This document shows, piece by piece, positions 17,479 through 26,344 of a stretch of DNA of 64,000 nt (the stretch's first letter is position 1; each line of letters starts with the position of its first letter). The notes beneath the pieces are model-generated. The model did no database searches. It was not told the origin of the DNA and worked only from the letters and a program-made list of their open reading frames with translations. The position numbers and the translations under genes are program-made. Origin of the DNA: Casp-actino8 sp964614655 (GTDB lineage: Bacteria; Actinomycetota; Acidimicrobiia; Acidimicrobiales; Ilumatobacteraceae); contig CAZTPF010000001.1 of the NCBI GenBank assembly GCA_964614655.1, positions 88,242-152,241 of the forward strand, written 5' to 3'.

Positions 17479-18317
17479 ACTTCGACTGGGCACTGAAGGT
17501 GTCGGGCCTCGGCAAGATCCACGGTGTTCCCGACTTGCGGGCGCTGGAAGACACCGGCCCCGACGTGGGCACGGCGAAAAGCGCGCTCACCGGCGCAATC
17601 GTTGCGGCCTGGGACGTCGGATTCGAGGTCGCGCCCGGAGAGGCACTGGGTGTGATCGGCGAGTCGGGTTCGGGGAAGTCGACAGTCATGCGTTGTATTG
17701 CCGGTGACCAGACCTCGACGACCGGCGAAGTGCTGTTGCGCTCACTCGACCGCGGACGCACGAACGTGCTCGATCTGGATCCGTCCGCCCGTCGACGACT
17801 TCGCGTCGCCGACCTCTCGGTCGTGTATCAAGATCCCGCTGAAGGCCTTCGACTGAACGTGACTGCTGGAGGGAACATCGCCGAAGCCCTCACTGCGGCC
17901 GGGTGGCGGCACTTCGGACGAATCCGCGACCGAGCCGCCGAGCTGCTCGAGCGAACCGAAGTCCCGTTGTCGCGAATGGACGACTTGGTCGGCACGTTCT
18001 CGGGCGGCATGAGACAGCGCGTTCAACTCGCCAAGGCTTTGGCCAACGAACCACCGGTCGTGCTTCTCGACGAACCGACCACCGGACTCGACGCGTCGGT
18101 AGCGGCGGGAGTCCTCGACCTCATTCGCAATTTGTTGGAAGAGACCGGCGTGGCTGCCGTCGTCGTCTCGCACGACTTCGCCGTCATCGAGATGCTCACG
18201 ACGCGGTGTGTCGTGATGAACCACGGACGCATCGTCGAAGCAGGCTTGACCGATCGGCTCCTCGAGGATCCCCACCACCCGTACAGCCAGCGACTGGTCG
18301 GAGCGGCCCGAGCATGA
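17475..18317 (+). CDS. phnK: C-P lyase ATPase subunit PhnK
   Basis: 280 residues, an ABC ATPase (Walker A GESGSGKST, signature FSGGMRQR, Walker B VVLLDEPTTGL). PhnK binds the PhnJ face of the core and its ATP use is needed for turnover. The ATG at 17475 overlaps the phnJ stop and follows a GGAGGAG site. Between residues of about 10 and 45 there is an insertion absent from E. coli PhnK (around DTGPDVGTAKSALTGAIVAA). From memory, relatives with this insertion carry paired cysteines there, and none is present here. Confidence 0.92.
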   Translation: MNFDWALKVSGLGKIHGVPDLRALEDTGPDVGTAKSALTGAIVAAWDVGFEVAPGEALGVIGESGSGKSTVMRCIAGDQTSTTGEVLLRSLDRGRTNVLDLDPSARRRLRVADLSVVYQDPAEGLRLNVTAGGNIAEALTAAGWRHFGRIRDRAAELLERTEVPLSRMDDLVGTFSGGMRQRVQLAKALANEPPVVLLDEPTTGLDASVAAGVLDLIRNLLEETGVAAVVVSHDFAVIEMLTTRCVVMNHGRIVEAGLTDRLLEDPHHPYSQRLVGAARA

Positions 18318-19069
18318 CCGAGCACATCTTCTCGTGTCGAGGCCTCACGAAGCACTTCGTCCTTCACACGATCGACGGACGTCGTGTCGAAGCACTCCGG
18401 GGCGTCGACCTCGACATCCGGCCGGGCGAGCACGTCGCCCTGGCCGGCTCGAGCGGGGCCGGTAAGTCGTCACTGCTCAAGTGCATCTACCGAACCTATG
18501 AACCCACTTCGGGCACTGCCCTCCTTCGACTCCGGTCGGGAGAGCACGTCGATCTGACCCGATTGAGCGACCAAGAGATGGCTCATCTTCGCGGCCGGGA
18601 CATCGGCTATGTCTCTCAATTCCTTCGCGCCGAACCCCGGCGTGGACCACTCGACATCGTCACACGCGCCGGAGTCTCGAGGGGAATGGATCGGTCGACG
18701 GCGCGCGACGCCGCCGTTCACTCGTTGCGCCGCTTGAACATCGACGAGAAGCTCTGGGACGTCCACGCCTCGGTTTTGTCGGGCGGTGAGAAGCAACGTA
18801 TCAACCTCGCCGCCGGAACGATCTCGTCCCCGCAGCTACTTCTTCTCGACGAACCCGTGTCGGCCCTCGACCCGGCCAACCGCGAAGCAGCCCTCGACCT
18901 CATCGGCGATCTCACCACCCAAGGCGTCGCCGTTCTCGCCGTCTTTCACGACATCGAGGCCATGGAACGTCTGGCGAGCCGCATCGTCCTCATGCGCAAC
19001 GGGCGCGTGGAGATGAGCGGCGACCCGACGATGGTCCTCGACGTTCTCACCCAAGGAGCCACTGCATGA
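18314..19069 (+). CDS. phnL: C-P lyase ATPase subunit PhnL
   Basis: 251 residues, an ABC ATPase with Walker A GSSGAGKSS, signature LSGGEKQRI and Walker B LLLLDEPVSALD. PhnL is required for joining phosphonate to ATP and associates with PhnK on the core. The ATG overlaps the phnK stop (ATGA), and the gene overlaps phnM by 4 bases, so translation is coupled. The opening RGLTKHFVLHTIDGRRVEAL is typical of PhnL. Confidence 0.93.
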   Translation: MTEHIFSCRGLTKHFVLHTIDGRRVEALRGVDLDIRPGEHVALAGSSGAGKSSLLKCIYRTYEPTSGTALLRLRSGEHVDLTRLSDQEMAHLRGRDIGYVSQFLRAEPRRGPLDIVTRAGVSRGMDRSTARDAAVHSLRRLNIDEKLWDVHASVLSGGEKQRINLAAGTISSPQLLLLDEPVSALDPANREAALDLIGDLTTQGVAVLAVFHDIEAMERLASRIVLMRNGRVEMSGDPTMVLDVLTQGATA

Positions 19070-20268
19070 GCCGCCTCGTCGTCACCAATACGACTGCCGT
19101 ACTGCCCGGTCGTCTGCTTCCCGACGCCACGATCGTGTGCGAAGACGGCATCATCGTCGAAATCGTCGACTCTCCACCAGGTCTGGCCTTCGAGCCCCAC
19201 GTGGTCGACGCGCGCGGGGCACTGTGCCTCCCCGGACTGGTCGACACGCACAGCGATGGCCTCGAACGCGAACGGTTTCCCCGACCCGGTGTCGATCTCG
19301 GTGCCCGATTTCCGGTCCGTTCGTTCGAAGGTCGCGTGAGGGCGGCCGGTATCACCACCATGTTCCACGGAATCGGTTTCGAAGAGGACGAGAAGTACCA
19401 CCGAAGTGTCGTTCTGGCCAACGAATGGACCGACGAACTGGAGGCCTACCGAGCTTCGGGGCGGGCCCTCGTCGATCACCGGATCCTGTATCGCCTCGAC
19501 GCACGCGACATCGACGGATTCCACTGTCTGGTCGAACGACTCCCACGACGTGCCGATGACGGTTCGCTCCCCCTCGTCTCGTTCGAGGATCACACGCCCG
19601 GACAAGGTCAGTACACCGACCGCACCGCGTTCGAACGCTACATCGTCGGAACTCAGGGCATCAGTGAGGAGGAGGCTCGCCGCCGTGTCGACGAGTTGAT
19701 TGCCGAACGCGACGCCACGTCCGTCCACCGCGAGACGGCTCTCGCTTGGCTCGTCGAGCAGGCGACGAGCGGAGCCATCCGATTGATGGCCCATGACCCG
19801 GCGACGGTCGACGACTCCGACGAGGCCCGACGATGGAATGCGTCGATCGCCGAGTTCCCCACCACCTTGGAAGCTGCCGAACGGGCCAAGGAACTCGGAC
19901 TGCGCACCGTGTGCGGGGCTCCGAACGTCATGCGAGGCCGCAGTCACAGCGGAAACGTGAGCGCTCGCGACCTGATCTCCCGAGGACTCTGCGACGGACT
20001 GGCCAGTGACTATCTGCCCTCGACGATGCTCGGTGCTGTTGCCGTTCTCGTCCACGAGGGAGTGTGCGATGTGCCGTCGGCGGTCGCCCTCGTCACGTCG
20101 GGACCGGCCACGACCGTGGGGCTTCACGATCGAGGGGCTCTTCTGCCCGGCCTCCGTGCCGACCTCGCGATCGTCGAGTTCGACGGACCCTTCGCCTGTG
20201 TTCGCAACGTACTCCGTGGTGAAGAGCTCCTCCCAGAAGCCGACGATCTCGTGGCGGTTTCGGCGTGA
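19066..20268 (+). CDS. phnM: Alpha-D-ribose 1-methylphosphonate 5-triphosphate diphosphatase PhnM
   Basis: 400 residues, an amidohydrolase-fold pyrophosphatase that converts ribose-phosphonate triphosphate to the monophosphate used by PhnJ. The metal motif H62-x-D64 (LVDTHSDGLERE) and GRSHSGNVSARDLI near residue 290 are characteristic. The order L-M and ATGA coupling match other C-P lyase operons. It overlaps the following phosphatase-family gene by 4 bases. Confidence 0.94.
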   Translation: MSRLVVTNTTAVLPGRLLPDATIVCEDGIIVEIVDSPPGLAFEPHVVDARGALCLPGLVDTHSDGLERERFPRPGVDLGARFPVRSFEGRVRAAGITTMFHGIGFEEDEKYHRSVVLANEWTDELEAYRASGRALVDHRILYRLDARDIDGFHCLVERLPRRADDGSLPLVSFEDHTPGQGQYTDRTAFERYIVGTQGISEEEARRRVDELIAERDATSVHRETALAWLVEQATSGAIRLMAHDPATVDDSDEARRWNASIAEFPTTLEAAERAKELGLRTVCGAPNVMRGRSHSGNVSARDLISRGLCDGLASDYLPSTMLGAVAVLVHEGVCDVPSAVALVTSGPATTVGLHDRGALLPGLRADLAIVEFDGPFACVRNVLRGEELLPEADDLVAVSA

Positions 20269-21077
20269 ATCAAAATCGGCGAGTCGTCTCCGATCTTCAT
20301 CCGGCACTCGTCGCCGCTGCGGCTGCCGCGCAGGCGGCATATCTCACCGCCAAGCTCACGAAGTCCCGGCAGGAGTTGGCCGAGATCATCGGTGTCGGCG
20401 GTGACGGCACGCCCACCATGTTTCTCGATCAGATCGTCGACGAGGCGGTCGTGGCAGCCGTGGAGCCGTACGGCATCAACGTCCTCTCCGAAGAGATCGG
20501 CTGGGTCGACAACGGCTCGGCCGTCACCCTGGTGATCGATCCGGTGGACGGAACCGCCAACGCCGTGGCTGGCGTTCCTGCCTGTGCCTTTGCCGGCGCC
20601 ATCGTGATGGCCGGAACCATCACCGATGCCCACATCTCATGGTTGGACTCACAAAGGACGTTCAGCGCTCATCGACGTCGAGACGGAAGGTTCGACGTCT
20701 CGGAGCCCCTCGTCACGACCGGACGCCAGCAACTGCTCGGCGCCTCGATCGCCATGTTGCGCCCCCGTCCTGAGACTCGCCCGGCATGGAACCGCATCGT
20801 GGAACCGACCGAGCGTCTCCGCGTGATGGGAAGTTCGGTGATCGAAGGTTCGCTGGTCGCCCTCGGTGCGATTGATGCTTTCGTCGACGCCGGTGGTGAC
20901 GTTCACCGTCTGGTCGACTTGCTCCCCCTCGTCCCGTTCGTCGAACACGCCGGTGGGGTCGTCGTCGACGCCTTCGGCCGCCCGCTCGAACTCGACACCG
21001 ACATGTCGAGGCGCTGGAGCGGAGTTGTCGCTGCGACGCAAGCGCTCGCCGACGAAATCTGCTCTCTGATCGCCTGA
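20265..21077 (+). CDS. Inositol monophosphatase-family phosphatase, last gene of C-P lyase operon
   Basis: 270 residues. The metal and phosphate motifs of the family are visible: D55 and D59 in the first helix, SEEIG at 75-79 and IDPVDGTANA at 91-100. The C-terminal metal loop is altered to GGDVHRLVD where most relatives have W-D-x-A-A. A GTG start overlaps the phnM stop, so it is coupled to the operon. In other organisms this place is held by phnN, phnO or phnP. A sugar-phosphate phosphatase acting on the ribose phosphate left by PhnJ, or on a nucleotide, is a reasonable but untested role. Confidence 0.8.
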   Translation: MNQNRRVVSDLHPALVAAAAAAQAAYLTAKLTKSRQELAEIIGVGGDGTPTMFLDQIVDEAVVAAVEPYGINVLSEEIGWVDNGSAVTLVIDPVDGTANAVAGVPACAFAGAIVMAGTITDAHISWLDSQRTFSAHRRRDGRFDVSEPLVTTGRQQLLGASIAMLRPRPETRPAWNRIVEPTERLRVMGSSVIEGSLVALGAIDAFVDAGGDVHRLVDLLPLVPFVEHAGGVVVDAFGRPLELDTDMSRRWSGVVAATQALADEICSLIA

Positions 21078-21092
21078 GAAGCCTGCTCGGCT

Positions 21093-21138
21093 GGTTGGGT
21101 GCGCAGTCAGATCAGATGATCCGCTTGCGCACCCAACC
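21093..21138. terminator. Bidirectional terminator-like hairpin between convergent phosphonate operons
   Basis: Perfect 13-base arms GGTTGGGTGCGCA (21093-21105) and TGCGCACCCAACC (21126-21138) around a 20-base loop. It begins 15 bases after the phosphatase stop and runs into the last codons of phnE on the other strand, so it can serve both operons. Confidence 0.7.
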
Positions 21139-22833
21139 GGCCAGAAGTTCGATCGAATAGACGATGAGGAAGATGATGATGAGTAAGCCGCCCAACATCT
21201 CCCACTTCAACAACTTCGCACCTTGTAGTAGGGCGAATCCGATGCCGCCTCCGCCCACGATGCCGAGGACGGCCGACGACCTGATCGATACATCGAGCAG
21301 ATAGAGCGAGTTGCTCACGATGGCCGGCATCACCTGAGGGAGAACTCCCGAGAAGGACTCCTGGAATCGGGTCGAACCCGTGGCACGAATCCCGTCACGC
21401 GGACCTTCGCCCACCTCTTCGATTGCGTCGGCGAACAATTTGGTGGCGAAGCCGTACAGACCGATGGCCAGCGCCAGAACTCCGGGCTTGGGACCGAGGC
21501 CGAGAGCGGCGACGAATACAACCGCCACGATCAGATCGGGCAAAGCCCTCACGCCCAAGATGAACAGACGCGATGCTCCGTAGATCCAACGGGCCGGCGC
21601 CACGTTGCGGGCGGCCAGAAAGCCGGTCGGAATTGCAGCCAGAAGCGCCAAGAAGGTGGCGGCGAATCCCATCAGCACCGTCTCGACCAGATCGTCGAAG
21701 AACATCGACTGCCACCAATCCATCGACCGGGGCATCAACCGCCAGAGGACTCGAGGAATCTCCGGTAGGCCAGTGATCAGCTCGCCGAGGGACATGTCGG
21801 TGAGACGGAACGACAGGAACAACATCACCAACGAGACCGCTGCGAACGAATACATGGTGACGCGCTCGCGAGTCCAAGGCGGAACGAGCCGAACTGTGGA
21901 AGTCGGAACGGTGGTAGCTCTCGACTCCGGCATGAAAGCGGCTGCCTTCGGCCCCCCTCGCAACTTCTGGAGGAAGGAAACCTTGGTTCGATTGTGGCCG
22001 AGAATCGTCGAACGAACACTCGTCGAGACTCCCTCGACCACCACGATGAGAGCGATGATCAGGAGCGTGACACCCAGCAGTTCCGGGTATCGCAGGCCTC
22101 CCTGGTAGGCGCGTATCTGCAAGCCGATTCCACCGGCACCCACCAACCCGAGGAGCGTTGCCGATCGGAAGTTGATGTCGAGGCGATACAACGTGGCGGC
22201 GATGAAGGCCGGGATGATCTGTGGAAGGACACCTGCGGACAATTCCTGGAAACGAGAGGCCCCGGTTGCCGAAACTCCCTCCCGGGGCCCCTTGTCGATC
22301 TGTTCGATGGCGTCGGCGAACAGCTTGCCGAGCATTCCGACGGCGTGAAGACCGAGCGCGAGCACTCCCGGCAGAACCCCGATCGAGTAGACGCGGACGA
22401 AGATCAGCGCGAACACCAGGTCGGGAATCGCCCGGGTGAAGACGATGATCCCTCGAGCCACCCAGCGAAGGGGTCCGAACTTGACGATGTTGCCGGCCGC
22501 CAGGAAACCGAGCGGTACCGCCACGATGAAGGCGATCGTGGTGCCGACGAAGGCCATGAAGAACGTGTCGAGAACCGAGTTCCACACCGGGCCGATCTCT
22601 TGAATCGTCGGCGGCCACATGCGTGACAAGAGGTTGCCGATGTCGTCGCGCTCGAAATAGAGCGTGAGCGGATTCACGCCGATGTCGTAGATCGAGTACA
22701 AGGCGACGGCGACGAAAACGATCCCGACCGTCCACATGATCAGTCGTTGAACCGTCCAGGGAGTCGAGACCTTCTTTTCGCCGGGCGATGGAGTCCGACC
22801 GACTTCGAGTCGGTGTTCGGAGATCAAGGTCAC
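21112..22833 (-). CDS. phnE: Phosphonate ABC permease, two PhnE domains fused
   Basis: 573 residues containing two complete PhnE-type permease domains (about 30-285 and 305-573). Each has its own coupling-loop motif: LFADAIEQIDKGPREGVSATG in the first and LFADAIEEVGEGPRDGIRATG in the second. The fusion makes the two-domain pore from one chain. Some organisms carry phnE1 and phnE2 as separate genes. It overlaps phnC by 4 bases (ATGA) and ends convergent with the C-P lyase operon. Confidence 0.94.
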   Translation of the reverse strand: MTLISEHRLEVGRTPSPGEKKVSTPWTVQRLIMWTVGIVFVAVALYSIYDIGVNPLTLYFERDDIGNLLSRMWPPTIQEIGPVWNSVLDTFFMAFVGTTIAFIVAVPLGFLAAGNIVKFGPLRWVARGIIVFTRAIPDLVFALIFVRVYSIGVLPGVLALGLHAVGMLGKLFADAIEQIDKGPREGVSATGASRFQELSAGVLPQIIPAFIAATLYRLDINFRSATLLGLVGAGGIGLQIRAYQGGLRYPELLGVTLLIIALIVVVEGVSTSVRSTILGHNRTKVSFLQKLRGGPKAAAFMPESRATTVPTSTVRLVPPWTRERVTMYSFAAVSLVMLFLSFRLTDMSLGELITGLPEIPRVLWRLMPRSMDWWQSMFFDDLVETVLMGFAATFLALLAAIPTGFLAARNVAPARWIYGASRLFILGVRALPDLIVAVVFVAALGLGPKPGVLALAIGLYGFATKLFADAIEEVGEGPRDGIRATGSTRFQESFSGVLPQVMPAIVSNSLYLLDVSIRSSAVLGIVGGGGIGFALLQGAKLLKWEMLGGLLIIIFLIVYSIELLAGWVRKRII

Positions 22834-23654
22834 GACTGAGTCACCACCGAATCCCGATACTCGTTCACCTTCTGACCAGTCGGATCGAGACGTCGATAGA
22901 CCTCCATGACCCGCGCCTGGTCGAGATCGGAGTCGACTGGGGTGTCGAGCACCAACTCGCCGTCCCGAAGCCCGATCAGCCGATTCGCCCAGCCGAGCGC
23001 CAGGTCGACCTGGTGCAGCGAACAGAGGACAGTGATGTTGTCCTCGACGCAGGAGCGGAAGAGAACGTCCATGACCTGTCCGGAGATCTCGGGATCGAGT
23101 GAGGCCACCGGTTCGTCGGCGAGGACGATTCGAGGCTTCTGCATGAGAGTGCGGGCGATCGCCACTCGTTGCTGCTGTCCACCGGACAGAGTGTCGGTTC
23201 GCTGGAAGGCTCGATCACCCAGACCGACTCGTTCGAGCTGTTCGAGCGCTTCTCGACGCAGATTCTTCGGATAACTCAGCACTCCGTACCTCGGACCACG
23301 AAGGCGACCGAGAGCGCCGGTCAGGACGTTCTCCAGACACGACATGCGACCGACGATGTTGAACGACTGGAACACGAAACCCACGTTGCGACGAAGTTCG
23401 CGCAAGGCCCCTCCCGAGAGTCCCACGACCTCGGTGCCCAGAACCCGGACGTTTCCGGCATCGGGTTGATGCATGCCGTTCAGATGTCGAAGAAGGGTCG
23501 ACTTGCCCGAGCCGGACAAGCCGATGATGACGGCCAGCTGCCCTTCGGGTACCGAGAACGACACGTCGTTCAGGGCGGTCACTCGACCGTTGTCGAATCG
23601 CTTGGTCACCGACTTCACCTCGACGACCAGACGGGTGTTCACTGCCGCTTCCAT
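22830..23654 (-). CDS. phnC: Phosphonate ABC transporter ATPase PhnC
   Basis: 274 residues. Walker A GLSGSGKST, signature LSGGQQQRV and Walker B IVLADEPVASLDPE are present, with the PhnC-like segment NIVGRMSCLENVLTGALGRL. It energises the PhnE fusion. The ATG at 23652-23654 follows a GGAAGGAAAG ribosome site. A terminator-like hairpin separates it from phnD upstream. Confidence 0.95.
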   Translation of the reverse strand: MEAAVNTRLVVEVKSVTKRFDNGRVTALNDVSFSVPEGQLAVIIGLSGSGKSTLLRHLNGMHQPDAGNVRVLGTEVVGLSGGALRELRRNVGFVFQSFNIVGRMSCLENVLTGALGRLRGPRYGVLSYPKNLRREALEQLERVGLGDRAFQRTDTLSGGQQQRVAIARTLMQKPRIVLADEPVASLDPEISGQVMDVLFRSCVEDNITVLCSLHQVDLALGWANRLIGLRDGELVLDTPVDSDLDQARVMEVYRRLDPTGQKVNEYRDSVVTQS

Positions 23655-23693
23655 TCACTTTCCTTCCTGATGTCAGCCAATTGCCTAAAAGAG

Positions 23694-23730
23694 GACCGGC
23701 TGGTGCGGGGGGAGTCCACACCAGCCGGTC
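23694..23730 (-). terminator. Terminator-like hairpin between phnD and phnC (probable attenuator)
   Basis: Perfect 12-base arms GACCGGCTGGTG (23694-23705) and CACCAGCCGGTC (23719-23730) with a 13-base loop. On the minus strand, the transcribed one, CTCTTTTAGG follows directly. A leaky terminator here would give more binding protein than ATPase and permease, a common stoichiometry control in ABC importers. Confidence 0.7.
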
Positions 23731-23751
23731 TGCATCAGCTCCGAGGGGAGG

Positions 23752-24831
23752 TCAGAGCTTGCACTTGCTCGAACCCGTGATCTCGCAGAGTTCACGGATG
23801 CCGTCGTAGTAGGAGTCCTCTCCAGCGAGGTATCCCCAGAACGGGCCGTCCGAGAGCGGGCAGTCGTCGGCCGACGAGCAGTAGCCGTTGTCGACCGCCC
23901 AATCGACGTTCACCTTGGTGACCACCACGTCCCGGATGGCGTCTTGCATGCTCGGCGGGAGCCAACGACCGACGGCGAGCGGAGGTGCGGCGATCGGGGT
24001 CGACTTCCAGATGATGTCGAGAGTGGCCGAGGCCTCGTTCACGTTCTCGCCTTCACCGGTGGAGTCGATGACACCCGCGATGTCGCCCGACTCGATGAGC
24101 TGCTGGGTGATCATCGTGTCGTAGGCGAATCCGGCGTCGCAGTCACCGTTGTTGACGGCGATTGCCGAAGCATCGTGTCCACCGGCGAAGATCGCCGTGA
24201 TGTCGGTCGAGTTCTCGGTCGGATCGAGACCCACGTCGAGGAGAGCGGCGGACGGGAAGAGGAAGCCCGACGTGGAGCCCGGGTCGACGAAGCAGACTCG
24301 CTTGCCGGCCAAGTCAGCCGGCTCGCGAATGTCCGAGCCGACGGGCACGATCAGATACGAGCGGTAGTCGCCGATGGTGTCAGGATCATCTCCCGCCCAG
24401 AGTCCGACGACGTCGATGTCTGCTCCCGCACCAGTGGCGATCACGTAGGAGAAGGCTCCGAACGAACCGATGTCGACGCGTTCGGCGACCATGCCTTCGA
24501 TCACACCGGCGTAGTCAGCGGCCTGCACGAATTCCATTTCGATACCGAGTTGATCGGCGATGATCTGTGGGGTCACGTAGTCGGCGATCTCCTGAGCGTT
24601 TTCCGCCGGCACGGCGGCGAACGTCAGCTTGTTCGGCCAGTCGGCGCGAGGATCAGCCGCCGGGGCCGGAGCCGCAGTTGTGTTGTCACCCGAAGCCGCC
24701 GGGGCGGCGGTCGCCGGTGCGGGGGTCACCGTCGAGCCACTGTCGTCTCCTCCGCACGAAGCGATGAACGACGCCGACGCCAGACCGATCGCCAGAGCGG
24801 TCCAGCGGCGTGATGCCTGAGAAATTCGCAT
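23752..24831 (-). CDS. phnD: Phosphonate ABC transporter substrate-binding lipoprotein PhnD
   Basis: 359 residues. A signal peptide ends in lipobox FIASC (Cys about residue 26), then an Ala/Pro/Thr linker to about residue 60. The mature part has PhnD features: AADYAGVIEGMVAERVDIGSF near residue 105 and a phosphate-analogue-binding segment KRVCFVDPGSTSGFLFP. AGGAGGAAG precedes the ATG. It is the first gene of phnDCE, with 11-base GTTC repeats 63-106 bases upstream. Confidence 0.93.
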   Translation of the reverse strand: MRISQASRRWTALAIGLASASFIASCGGDDSGSTVTPAPATAAPAASGDNTTAAPAPAADPRADWPNKLTFAAVPAENAQEIADYVTPQIIADQLGIEMEFVQAADYAGVIEGMVAERVDIGSFGAFSYVIATGAGADIDVVGLWAGDDPDTIGDYRSYLIVPVGSDIREPADLAGKRVCFVDPGSTSGFLFPSAALLDVGLDPTENSTDITAIFAGGHDASAIAVNNGDCDAGFAYDTMITQQLIESGDIAGVIDSTGEGENVNEASATLDIIWKSTPIAAPPLAVGRWLPPSMQDAIRDVVVTKVNVDWAVDNGYCSSADDCPLSDGPFWGYLAGEDSYYDGIRELCEITGSSKCKL

Positions 24832-24893
24832 TCTTCCTCCTGATGAGTGGCCGATCGACCACGTTGTTCACGTAACGAGAGGAACGTAAGCGA

Positions 24894-24937
24894 CCGACCT
24901 GAACGACCGGTCGGACACGAGCGAACCAGAGGTGAAC
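24894..24937 (-). promoter_or_regulatory. PHO-box-like 11-base repeats upstream of phnD
   Basis: Reading the minus strand: GTTCACCTCTG (24937-24927), GTTCGCTCGTG (24926-24916), TCCGACCGGTC (24915-24905) and GTTCAGGTCGG (24904-24894). Three of four consecutive 11-base units begin with GTTC, and the first matches GTTCACC. This is the layout of PhoP-binding PHO boxes described in Streptomyces. It suggests induction by phosphate starvation. Confidence 0.6.
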
Positions 24938-25012
24938 ATCAGGAGACGCTTCGTCGCGTCGTTCACAAAGGCCGAGAGACCTGTCAGTACAAGTCGTCGT
25001 CGGAGTGACTAC

Positions 25013-26344
25013 TCAGACGGTCGGAAGAGTGAAACCGACTTCGGCACCGCCACCGGTGCGACGGCGGGCGAACACCGAACCGCCGTGACTCGACGCCACG
25101 TCGGCCACGATCGACAGTCCGAGACCCGAGCCCGGAAGCGTGCGAGCCGACGTCGCACGATGGAAGCGCTCGAAGATCACTCGTTCCTGGCCGTCTTCGA
25201 TCCCCGGCCCGCGGTCGGACACGGTGACCGTCCCCTTCGTCACGTCGACTTCGATCGGTCCACCCGTCGTGTCGAACTTGAGCGCGTTGTCGACGAGATT
25301 CGACACCGCACGTTCGAACAACTGGGGTCGCACGACGCACACCGACCCGTCCGCACTGAGGTCGACCATTCGACCGCTACGACGATCGGCTCGCTCGACG
25401 ACCGTCGCCACGTGCTCGCGCAGCACCACCGGTTGGGGAAGTTCGTCGGCGTGGCGATCGGCCGCCAACGACACCACTTCTTCGACGAGTGATTCGAGAT
25501 CGGCGACGTCGCGGTCGATGTCGGTGACGATCTGGGCTCGAACATCGGGGGCGACGTCGGCATGCCGACGCAGAACGTCGAGATTGGTGCGCAGACTGGT
25601 GAGCGGCGTGCGCAACTCGTGGCCGGCGTCTTCGACGAGACGCTGCTGCTGCTCACGCGAACTCGACAACGCCGCGAGCATGTCGGAGAAGCGGCGACCG
25701 AGGCGTCCGGCTTCGTCGTTGCCCGACTGAGGGGTCGCGACGTCGAGACGTCCGGTGGTGGCCACTTCCTCGACCGCCGTCGACAGGCGGCGCAGTCGGC
25801 GTGTCACTCCGCTGACCGTGAACCATCCGATCGACGCCGCGATCACGGCGACCACGGCGGCGACCAAGGCCATGCGTCGTCGGAGGTCGTCCAGCACGTT
25901 CAGGTTCTCGCTGAGGTCGCGTCCCAACTGCACGATGCCGGTCGAGACCTGCACCGTTCGAACGCGGTAGTCGATTCCTTCGGCCGTCGTGACACTCGCA
26001 TAGGCGGGAGTGGCCGATCCATCGGCTCCGACATCGGGCGACGTGATCGGAAGCGATACACCCTCGGTGGAGGCGAGCACGTTGCCCGACAGGTCCGACA
26101 CCTGAACGACGAACTGCTCGACTCCGAGCGGACGCTCGGGAATGTTGATGAAGGCGCGACCGGGGATGTTCGGACGATCGCGACCGGGCAGTTTAAGGAA
26201 GCGCTCAGTGGCTTGCACGAGCGATCGGTCGACTTCCTCCATCAGACGAGTGTCGGTGGCTCGATAGGTCACGATGCTCACGGCGGTGACTCCCACCGAG
26301 ACGATCACGGCCAGAAGCAACGCGACTTTCAGTCGGAGACTCAC
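25013..26344 (-). CDS. Membrane sensor histidine kinase
   Basis: 443 residues. One membrane segment lies near residues 5-27 and a second near 155-175, enclosing an extracytoplasmic domain of about 125 residues. HAMP follows, then the H box (DAGHELRTPLTSL), N box (LVDNALKF), G1 (DRGPGIEDG) and G2 (GSGLGLSIV). The GTG start at 26344 overlaps the response regulator stop (GTGA), so the pair is coupled. Overall layout resembles actinobacterial MprB-type kinases. The signal is unknown. Confidence 0.9.
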   Translation of the reverse strand: MSLRLKVALLLAVIVSVGVTAVSIVTYRATDTRLMEEVDRSLVQATERFLKLPGRDRPNIPGRAFINIPERPLGVEQFVVQVSDLSGNVLASTEGVSLPITSPDVGADGSATPAYASVTTAEGIDYRVRTVQVSTGIVQLGRDLSENLNVLDDLRRRMALVAAVVAVIAASIGWFTVSGVTRRLRRLSTAVEEVATTGRLDVATPQSGNDEAGRLGRRFSDMLAALSSSREQQQRLVEDAGHELRTPLTSLRTNLDVLRRHADVAPDVRAQIVTDIDRDVADLESLVEEVVSLAADRHADELPQPVVLREHVATVVERADRRSGRMVDLSADGSVCVVRPQLFERAVSNLVDNALKFDTTGGPIEVDVTKGTVTVSDRGPGIEDGQERVIFERFHRATSARTLPGSGLGLSIVADVASSHGGSVFARRRTGGGAEVGFTLPTV

